Positions 33,707 to 40,715 of a DNA stretch of 64,000 nt are shown here, one piece after another. Position numbers and translations under genes: made by a program. The stretch's first letter is position 1. Each line of letters starts with the position of its first letter. The stretch spans positions 744,001-808,000 of the forward strand of contig NZ_CP102845.1 in assembly GCF_013307435.2 (NCBI RefSeq), read 5' to 3'. The stretch comes from Microvirga terrae. GTDB lineage: Bacteria; Pseudomonadota; Alphaproteobacteria; Rhizobiales; Beijerinckiaceae. A model generated the notes under the pieces. It saw only the letters and a program-made list of their open reading frames with translations. It had not been told where the DNA came from and did no database searches.

Positions 33707-34582
33707 TCAAATTCCCACGTGGCGGACCGTGATGCCCATGGCGAAGTCACGCGTTCCGCCGGGCTGAACGAGAACAATGCCTGGCTTAGCGGACAATTCA
33801 CCATCGAAGCCTTCCGGATCCGCATGCCCCTGCCAAGGCTCGATGCAGATGAAGCCGGCTCCAGGCTTGGTCCAGATGCCCAGATGCGGCATTCCTGGAA
33901 AGTCGACACGGATCGATCCGCCACGTGGCGCTCCATAGACGACGGATCTGCTTTCGAGCTGGTCGAAGACGAGAGCATCTGTCTCGAACAAGTTATCGTT
34001 CAATAAGAGGATCCCATCACGCACGGGGCTCATCTCGGCTTTGCGGCTGATCAAACCGTCGACCGGCCGGCGAATTGGAGCGGTTTCTTCGTACTCGAAA
34101 CGAACTGCATGGGCCTCCCGTGGTGCCCCAAACGGCAGCGGCCAGCGAAAGGCGGGGTGAAATCCAAGCGAGACCGGCATGGCAGCAGAGCCGGAATTCG
34201 TTACCGAAGCCGTGACCGTCAGCGTCGTCCCATCGATTTTATAGGAAACATCGAGTTGAAAGGGAAACGGATACTGCCGAAGCGTAGCCTCGTCGGAGCA
34301 CAGGCGGAACCGGCACCGGGATGCTTCGGACTCCTTGAGCTCGAATTGGGATCCTCGTGCAAAGCCGTGCTTTGGCAGCTCATAGTCGGAGCCGTCGACC
34401 TGGATCCGGTCATTCCTCACACGTCCGACGATGGGAAACAGAAGTGGCGAGCGCCCGGTCCAGAACGCAGGATCGCCGTCCCACAGGAGGTCTCGCCCCT
34501 GCTCGTCCTGGAGCCGCACAAGCTCGGCGCCTCTATCGGACACTTGAGCCCGCAGATAGGGGCTCGCAATGGTAGCGCTCAT
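33707..34582 (-). CDS. aldose 1-epimerase family protein
   Basis: 291 aa from ATG 34582 (GAGGAA site upstream; a longer frame to 34618 lacks one). GalM/YeaD-like beta-sandwich: GAELVRLQDEQGRDLLWDGD, ELPKHGFARGSQFEL with the conserved His of this subgroup, VSLGFHPAFRWPL with the catalytic-type His, and GAGFICIEPWQGHAD with the Glu. Members interconvert alpha and beta anomers of hexoses or hexose 6-phosphates. Possibly supplies the sugar metabolism of the island, but it stands alone between two response regulator genes. Confidence 0.87.
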   Translation of the reverse strand: MSATIASPYLRAQVSDRGAELVRLQDEQGRDLLWDGDPAFWTGRSPLLFPIVGRVRNDRIQVDGSDYELPKHGFARGSQFELKESEASRCRFRLCSDEATLRQYPFPFQLDVSYKIDGTTLTVTASVTNSGSAAMPVSLGFHPAFRWPLPFGAPREAHAVRFEYEETAPIRRPVDGLISRKAEMSPVRDGILLLNDNLFETDALVFDQLESRSVVYGAPRGGSIRVDFPGMPHLGIWTKPGAGFICIEPWQGHADPEGFDGELSAKPGIVLVQPGGTRDFAMGITVRHVGI

Positions 34583-34706
34583 TCGAACAATTCCTCGCCT
34601 GCCTCTGCACACTAGCACGAAGCCGGGAGCGAAGCCGATCTCAGCATGAAGGTATCGACAGGTTTGATCGAATTGCCCTTATGGCCACCCTCACCAGACC
34701 TGAAGG

Positions 34707-35096
34707 TCAGCGTACACCTCTGACGATTTGTGGCAGAGCTTGAGCCAAGTCGTTCGGGTTGAATGGCTTTTCCCAGCACGGGACGGCCGAGTAAGCCCAC
34801 GGGACGGAGGCAGGTGCATAACCCGTCGCAAACACGAAAGGGATCCCATGTTCGAGCAAGGCGTCGGCGACTGGGAAGGCGGTCGCCCCACGCAGGTTGA
34901 TGTCGAGCACGGCCGCATCAACTTGCTCCGACGACGAGAGCAGGGCGAGAGCTTTCTCGCGGTCCGATGCAGGCCCGATGATCGTGGCGCCCAATTTCTC
35001 CAAAGCCTGGGCCATATCCTCAGCGAGGAAATACTCGTCCTCGACCACGAGGATTCGACAATCACGCAACGACTGCTTGTGTCCAGAGACCGCCAT
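34707..35096 (-). CDS. single-domain response regulator
   Basis: 129 aa from ATG 35096 with an AGAGGAG site; a longer in-frame reading to 35306 has no site. Receiver domain: ILVVEDEYFLAEDMAQAL, phospho-acceptor in AAVLDINLRGATAFPVADAL, FATGYAPA, and Lys in CWEKPFNPNDLAQAL. This is the pattern of alphaproteobacterial stand-alone receivers tied to HWE-type kinases. A candidate EcfG-like promoter lies upstream at 35172-35196. Confidence 0.87.
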   Translation of the reverse strand: MAVSGHKQSLRDCRILVVEDEYFLAEDMAQALEKLGATIIGPASDREKALALLSSSEQVDAAVLDINLRGATAFPVADALLEHGIPFVFATGYAPASVPWAYSAVPCWEKPFNPNDLAQALPQIVRGVR

Positions 35097-35171
35097 ACGC
35101 CTACTCCTCTGCCAAACAACCTCGCGACGGGGCAGTCCTATTGATAGGCCGGCTTGAGCAATACGAGGAAT

Positions 35172-35196
35172 AACATAAGTAAGCCCTCGCGGTTCC
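35172..35196 (-). promoter_or_regulatory. EcfG-like promoter candidate for the response regulator
   Basis: Minus strand GGAAC (35196-35192), 16-base spacer, TGTT (35175-35172), one mismatch to CGTT. Leader to the ATG at 35096 would be about 70 bases. Confidence 0.4.
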
Positions 35197-35362
35197 TCGC
35201 GAACCGGAAATGGCTCGGGGAGCCTCAAACGGCCAAGGATGACGATAGTCTCTGCCCGGCTGCAGGCCACGTCAACGACGTCTCCCACCAGCGCCTCACA
35301 GCTCACGCGGTCGATTGTGCTGCGTTGCCGCCCGACGTGCCATACCGCACTGTCGTATGCTC

Positions 35363-38359
35363 CTAGCGGCTCAGGAGCTCCATGTTTCTCTCAGATCGGG
35401 GCCTTATGAGCATTCCGTCCCACCGCATCAATAGATCAGGGACCTGCGACCCCGCCATCGGCTTCGCATAGAGGTAGCCCTGCGCATGATCACATCCGAG
35501 GTCACGCAGGCGCCGGGCTTGGCCATGCGTTTCCACGCCTTCTGCGGTCACCTGCAGTTGCAGACTTCTGCCGAGGCCAATGACGGCCGCTGTGATCGCG
35601 TCATCGTCGGAATCATGCTCGAGATCCCGTACGAAACTTCTGTCGATCTTGATATGATCGACGGGGAACTGCTTCAGGTGCGTTAACGAGGCGTAGCCGG
35701 TTCCAAAATCGTCGAGCGCAATCTGGATACCGTGTTCACGGAACTGCGCCAGAGCCGAAGCGACGTTGCTGGAGTTTCTCCCAAGGAGCACGGTCTCCGT
35801 GACCTCGACCTCGAAGACATTGGGCGGAATTTTAAGCCAGTCGAAGGTTCTCAACATGCCGTCGACCAGCCCCGACTGGCCGAACTCAGCCGGCGACAGA
35901 TTAAGCGCGACGCGGCCGAAAGGGAGGTCCTGATCAAGCCACTGACGCACATCCGCTGCAATCTTCGAAATCAGAAGCTTGCCGATGGAAATCGCCGTTT
36001 CATGATCCTCGAAGACGGCTCCGAAGAAGCTGGGAGTCAGAATGCCCTTCGTTGGATGCTGCCAGCGCGCCAGGGCTTCGAGACCTACGATCTCCCCCGT
36101 CGAGAGGCTAACTTTCGGCTGGTAGAATGGAATGATCTGATCGTTCTCGACCGCCTCTCGCATTCCTCGCCCTAAAGAGACGCGCTGTTCGAGAACTCTC
36201 CGCATGTCTGGCGAGTACGTGACGACTCTGTTGCGTCCCTGAGATTTTGCCTGGTACATGGCAATGTCCGCATCTTTGACCAGTTCCGTCGGCGTTCCAT
36301 CGTGATCTGGAAAAGCCGCGATGCCAATGCTTACCCGACTGAGGAGGGTCCGCTTCCGGTAAGTGAACGGCTGGCGTAGCATGTCCGCAATGAGCGTACC
36401 CAAACGCGCGGCGTTCTCGAGCTTGAGCGGATCGACGACAAGTACCGCGAACTCATCTCCGCCGATCCGAGCCACGGTGTCACAAGCGCGAACCATGGCT
36501 GAGAGACGGCGTGCCGTCTCCTGCAGCAGCGCATCACCCGCATCATGGCCAAGTGTGTCATTGATGTCCTTGAAATCATCCAGATCGATCAACAGGAGGC
36601 TGACGCTCGTTCCGCCTTGCTGGGCGGCCGCCAGGGCGGCCTCAAGCCGGCGTTGGAAGAGATTGCGGTTGGGAAGACCCGTAAGGGCGTCATGATTGGC
36701 CGAGCGCCAGATTTCTTCTTCTGCTTCCTTTTGCTCGCTGATATCGAACGTGACGCCTACGATCCGGTCAGTCCCAGCCCTCTCGGCCCGCGCTCGAAGC
36801 CACCGAAACTCGCCGTTAGGCAATACGTAGCGGCACTCCACGGCGTCGGAACCGCGGATCTGTATCCGTTGAAGGAAATCCTCGACCCTCTGATGGTCGT
36901 CCGGATGGATTCCTGTCATGAAGCTTCTGTCAGTTCCAGGCGTGACGCCCAGAAGTGCAAGCGCGTTCTCGGAGCGCGTCGTGGTGCCTGTCTGCGGATT
37001 GAACTCCCACGCAATCATATGCGCGGCCTTCAAGGCGAGCCGCAAACGTTCTTCACTTTCCCCCAGAGCCTGCTCGGACTGCTTACGCTCGTGGATGTCC
37101 ATGGCAATGCCGAACCATTGTTCAACCTTGCCGTGCTCATTCTTGAGCGGTTGCCCCCGGATAATGAACCAGCGATGCATCCCATCCGACGCGCGTCGAA
37201 GCGGCAACTCCAGTTCGAAGGATTGGCCGCCGCGAAGGGCTCCGGCCCACATCTCGGAAGCCCGCTCGCGATGGAGAGGGTGGATCACCGTAAACCAGCC
37301 TTTTGGCGTGGAGTTCGGCCCAGCCCCCGCATATTCATGCCAAACGTCGTTGCAGTACGTGAGTTCCCCATCGGGATCGCTGAACCAGACCACCTGCGGT
37401 GAAGTAAAGGAAAGCGGCATGACGTCAATGAGCGTACGAAGACGCTTCTCGCTTTTCCGCAGGCTCTGCTCGGCTCGTCGGAACTCTGTCATGTCACGGG
37501 AGATGCACAGATATGCTTGTGGACGCCCGTCGCGCCCCATGATGGGAGTGACCACCACGTCCCACCATTTCCGCCCCCCTGCCGCGGTTGCACAAGGGCC
37601 TTGGAAACGCCCTGTCCCGCCCGATTTCGCATGCTCGAGCGCTTCACACGCGTCTCTTCCAGCGACACCGCTCCAAAGATCAGCCCAATTGCGACCCTCA
37701 ATCGTACCGAAATCCGCCACATCCATCGCGCGCAAACCGCTTTGGCTCATGAAGCGGAGGTCTCCTCTGAGATCGAAGACCTTTATGCAGTCGTCGGAGC
37801 TGGCCAACAGGCGCCGCGTAAACTCCTCGCGATCAGCCGCCGCCCTGTTGGCGAGCTTCAACTCCAGTTGACACATCACCGCACCTGCGAGGGCCGTCAA
37901 TGCGTGCTTCTGTTGTTCGTTCAATCCCTGCGGACGTGGTTCGTGGGCAAGGACGCACAGCATCCCCAGTGGAAGGCCATCCTTCGTTTTCAGAGGTGCC
38001 CCGGCGTAGAACGAGAACTTGGAGCATTCCTCGGCCAACGGATGGTTTCGAAATTGAGGGTCGGCTGCGAGGTCTGCAACAACAAACACCCCTGGGTGCA
38101 GGATTGCATGATTGCATATCGAAATCTCGCGGGGTGTCTCGGAGATCTCGAGGCCGATCCGCGCCTTGAACCACTGCCTGTGCTCATCCAGGAAAGAAAT
38201 GAAGGCAGTTTCCGTCTCACAGATCTGTGCTGCAACTTTTGCGATGCTGTCGAATTCGAGTTCCGCTTCCGTATCAAGGATGTCGAATTGATAAAGGGCA
38301 GCAAGGCGGTCGACCTCTTTCCACTGAGGTACATCGCGAAGACCAGGACATTCTACCAT
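35363..38359 (-). CDS. GAF-PAS-PAS-PAS-GGDEF-EAL cyclic-di-GMP signalling protein
   Basis: 998 aa from ATG 38359; the open frame extends to 38521 but the added residues look non-coding. An N-terminal GAF domain (about 25-175; FDILDTEAELEFDSIAKVAA, ISICNHAIL) is followed by three PAS/PAC domains (about 180-290, 305-430, 440-560). Next comes a diguanylate cyclase domain with intact RIGGDEF and the inhibitory-site RACD five residues before GGDEF. The EAL phosphodiesterase domain is intact (GLEALARWQHP, LNLSPAEF, DDFGTGYASLTHL, AEGVET). Either activity could dominate. No transmembrane segment, so it is a cytoplasmic sensor. Located next to the motility region, which it may tune. Confidence 0.92.
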   Translation of the reverse strand: MVECPGLRDVPQWKEVDRLAALYQFDILDTEAELEFDSIAKVAAQICETETAFISFLDEHRQWFKARIGLEISETPREISICNHAILHPGVFVVADLAADPQFRNHPLAEECSKFSFYAGAPLKTKDGLPLGMLCVLAHEPRPQGLNEQQKHALTALAGAVMCQLELKLANRAAADREEFTRRLLASSDDCIKVFDLRGDLRFMSQSGLRAMDVADFGTIEGRNWADLWSGVAGRDACEALEHAKSGGTGRFQGPCATAAGGRKWWDVVVTPIMGRDGRPQAYLCISRDMTEFRRAEQSLRKSEKRLRTLIDVMPLSFTSPQVVWFSDPDGELTYCNDVWHEYAGAGPNSTPKGWFTVIHPLHRERASEMWAGALRGGQSFELELPLRRASDGMHRWFIIRGQPLKNEHGKVEQWFGIAMDIHERKQSEQALGESEERLRLALKAAHMIAWEFNPQTGTTTRSENALALLGVTPGTDRSFMTGIHPDDHQRVEDFLQRIQIRGSDAVECRYVLPNGEFRWLRARAERAGTDRIVGVTFDISEQKEAEEEIWRSANHDALTGLPNRNLFQRRLEAALAAAQQGGTSVSLLLIDLDDFKDINDTLGHDAGDALLQETARRLSAMVRACDTVARIGGDEFAVLVVDPLKLENAARLGTLIADMLRQPFTYRKRTLLSRVSIGIAAFPDHDGTPTELVKDADIAMYQAKSQGRNRVVTYSPDMRRVLEQRVSLGRGMREAVENDQIIPFYQPKVSLSTGEIVGLEALARWQHPTKGILTPSFFGAVFEDHETAISIGKLLISKIAADVRQWLDQDLPFGRVALNLSPAEFGQSGLVDGMLRTFDWLKIPPNVFEVEVTETVLLGRNSSNVASALAQFREHGIQIALDDFGTGYASLTHLKQFPVDHIKIDRSFVRDLEHDSDDDAITAAVIGLGRSLQLQVTAEGVETHGQARRLRDLGCDHAQGYLYAKPMAGSQVPDLLMRWDGMLIRPRSERNMELLSR

Positions 38360-39091
38360 TCTAAAACTGCCCGCGCCGAAGCGCCCGAGTTGCTCAGGAG
38401 ATGTCGGATTCCAACCGACACAGCAGAATGGCATCATGCCTCGAGCAAATCTCGATCTGCTGCTGATAGAACATCCGGGCTCGCAACCGGTAAAATGGCA
38501 AAGCGTCATGCCGGCCATCAATCAGGCCTGCCATAGTGCTGACGGCGGTACTGTCCGCAATAAATTGAACTATACTCAACCCTGGGATAGCGGCCCGGTC
38601 CAGTCGAGGTCAAGAAGCGGCGAAAGCTCCCTCGCATTTATGGTTAACAGGACATGCGCAGATCTGCGGCTGATCACTCAGCGTGCGCCTTGGCTCCGCT
38701 GGCTCAGGTCCGGGACGCAAGTCCAACGGCACATGCGTGAGGGGAGGTCTGCTCCGCGCAATCTTCATCGGGTACGACGCGATGCGGGATCAATCCAAGG
38801 GTGAGCTCCGGTTCAAGATCCCGATGAGCAGAAACCATCCGCGACCGGGGCTGAACGTCAATGGATTCGCCTCGAACGGTGGGCGCCCGCCATCGAATAG
38901 GATGGGCGAATACGTGGTCCCACGTAGAGAAAAGCTGCGGAAACTACGTAGTAATTTTATGTCATTAGCGGCTAGCCTACGCCAGCGACTGCAATTCTGA
39001 AACATCGGAACGGTAAAAAGCCCTGACTTGTCAGCCTGTTGATGCTGCGATTCAAAGAGGCCGCTGCCCCTGACCCTCGCAAAACCGTCCC

Positions 39092-39106
39092 TTAAGAGCT
39101 GCTTAA
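39092..39106. promoter_or_regulatory. CtrA-type binding site upstream of ftcR
   Basis: TTAA-GAGCTGC-TTAA, an exact TTAA-N7-TTAA site, inside the larger palindrome CCTTAAG-AGCTG-CTTAAGG (39090-39108). About 185 bases before the ftcR start. Confidence 0.55.
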
Positions 39107-39122
39107 GGTTTGTTAAACGGCA

Positions 39123-39130
39123 TTAACCAT
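39123..39130. promoter_or_regulatory. second CtrA half-site upstream of ftcR
   Basis: TTAACCAT matches the CtrA half-site consensus. It is preceded by TTAA six bases earlier (TTAA-N6-TTAA), one base short of the full-site spacing. Confidence 0.4.
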
Positions 39131-39291
39131 AACCTCGGGGGCTCTCCCATTATTTACGTATTGTCCGTCATCGGGGCAAAATATACATTCTCCACATCGC
39201 CGAAGGATGTGGATCTTAGAAGTAAAACTTTCCATGGCGAAAAGTAAAAATGTGAAGAACGCACTTAATTATTAAGGCGGGGCAGATCAAA

Positions 39292-39978
39292 ATGTATATC
39301 GTCGTCGATGACCGGCAGATGGTTACGTCCGGATATGTTGCAAGCTTCAAGCGCGAAGGCATATCCTCCCTTGGCTTGTATGCTAACGAATTCAACGACT
39401 GGCTGGAATCGGCATCAGACGCCGATCTCGAAGCCATTCAAGGTTTCGTCCTTGGAACCTTCGAAGAGCGGGTCCACTCTGCCGAAAGCATTCGCCGCTA
39501 TTCCAAAGCCCCCATTATCGCTTTGAGTGACGTTCGATCCCTTGAGGAGACTCTGGAACTCTTCACGGCCAAATTCGACGACGTGGTCCGCAAACCTGTC
39601 CACGTTCGCGAGATTCTCGCTCGCTCGGAGGCCGTGTGGCGTCGGGTCAATGCGGGTGTCGGAAAGAAGACGCACAACGACGCCGACCGTTTGAAGGTCT
39701 TCTTCGATGGTCGCGATCCGGAGGTCGACGGTATGCCCCTGGCGCTTCCGCGCCGCGAGCGGCATATCCTTGAATACCTGGTCCGCAAGAGGGGACATCG
39801 TCTGACCAAGAAGCAGATCTTCGATGCAGTCTACGGGATCTACAGTGACGACGTGGAGGACAGCGTCGTAGAAGGGCATATCAGCAAGTTGCGGAAGAAG
39901 CTCCGGCAGCGTCTCGGATATGACCCTATCGATGCCAAGCGGTATATCGGCTATTCGTATGTGGGCGCAGCTTCATAG
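39292..39978 (+). CDS. ftcR: flagellar transcriptional regulator FtcR (Rem-like)
   Basis: 228 aa OmpR-type orphan regulator. N-terminal degenerate receiver (MYIVVDDRQMVTSGYVASF, PIIALSDVRSLEETLELF, DDVVRKPVHVREILAR) and C-terminal winged helix (LALPRRERHILEYLVRKRGH, SKLRKKLRQRLGYDPIDAKR). The sequence matches FtcR described in Brucella and Rem of Sinorhizobium, which activate flagellar genes. The position of the phospho-acceptor Asp (around EAIQGFVLGTFEER) holds no Asp, so control by phosphorylation is unlikely. CtrA-type sites upstream suggest cell-cycle control. Followed by a strong terminator. Confidence 0.92.
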   Translation: MYIVVDDRQMVTSGYVASFKREGISSLGLYANEFNDWLESASDADLEAIQGFVLGTFEERVHSAESIRRYSKAPIIALSDVRSLEETLELFTAKFDDVVRKPVHVREILARSEAVWRRVNAGVGKKTHNDADRLKVFFDGRDPEVDGMPLALPRRERHILEYLVRKRGHRLTKKQIFDAVYGIYSDDVEDSVVEGHISKLRKKLRQRLGYDPIDAKRYIGYSYVGAAS

Positions 39979-40715
39979 TTCTGTTCGTCGGCGGCTCCTT
40001 CCTGTGGCCCGACGGATCGAACCACAGGCGGGCGAAATTCCTGAAATGACATGATTGCAGCAAACCCCGCGAGGCTCATACCCTCGCGGGGTTTGCTTTG
40101 TTGTTGCCATGCTGCTGCGATGAGAGTCTGCTGCAAAATCTTTCGATCGTGGATCGCTGCTCGGCGGACGTAGCGGATGGAAGGTACGGAGCTTGGGCTC
40201 GCAACGGGACTTTCAAGCGAACGATGCGCCGGAGCTGCTGAACATTGCAATACAGCGGATCCGGACGTTTGACGTGGGCCCTGAAATAAAGTCGATTTGC
40301 CTCGCTGGCGTTAACTTTATTGCAGGAAACGAGGACTTATTCTTCCTCAACGTCATGAGTAAAGCTGCAATGATATGGGAGCTGCTCTGGATCGCTGTTC
40401 TTGACCCATGAGGTCGCCGGACCGCCCCAGACCTGCGCCGACAAGAACATCAGCACAACTCTGGCGTAGTGAACAGGGCGTATCGGGGCAGGGTATGACG
40501 GCGCAAGTTTTGGCGATTCCCATCCAAGGGCATTCTCACACCGGCTGGGCAGCTCCCAGCTCTTGAGTGCGGCTCAGAATGCCGCCCTTCGAACTCCAAG
40601 CATGGACATGAGGTTCAGCGCTTTATTGCCGGCGTAAAGGCCGCAGAATTCATCCATCGTGAGGGGCTCGATGATTGTGCCCGTCAGTTCGCGTAACAAG
40701 AGTTGAGATACGGCA
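39979..40715. other. intergenic region between ftcR and cheA
   Basis: About 740 bases. Holds the ftcR terminator (40060-40096); the rest shows no gene I can support. A short frame at 40193-40411 has no ribosome binding site or motif. The cheA promoter should be in the last 200 bases but was not identified. Confidence 0.5.
40060..40096 (+). terminator. intrinsic terminator after ftcR
   Basis: GCAAACCCCGCGAGG / CCTCGCGGGGTTTGC, a perfect 15-bp stem with a 7-base loop, followed by TTTGTTGTTG. Confidence 0.9.

Larger units (their letters stand above)
38360..39291. other. intergenic region upstream of ftcR
   Basis: About 930 bases. The left part holds only weak short frames (one of about 105 codons near 38683-39000 has no motif and no good start). 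The right 300 bases are AT-rich and carry the CtrA-type sites listed separately. No RNA gene recognised. Confidence 0.5.

Noticed and set aside
35930..38530. Long rightward frames opposite the GGDEF-EAL gene
   Set aside because: They are antisense shadows caused by high G+C; the leftward protein has complete domains.
38683..39000. Open frame of about 105 codons upstream of ftcR
   Set aside because: No ribosome binding site, no recognisable motif, and it lies in a region with non-coding base use.
40193..40411. Open frame of 72 codons between ftcR and cheA
   Set aside because: Non-ATG start without a ribosome binding site and no family resemblance.
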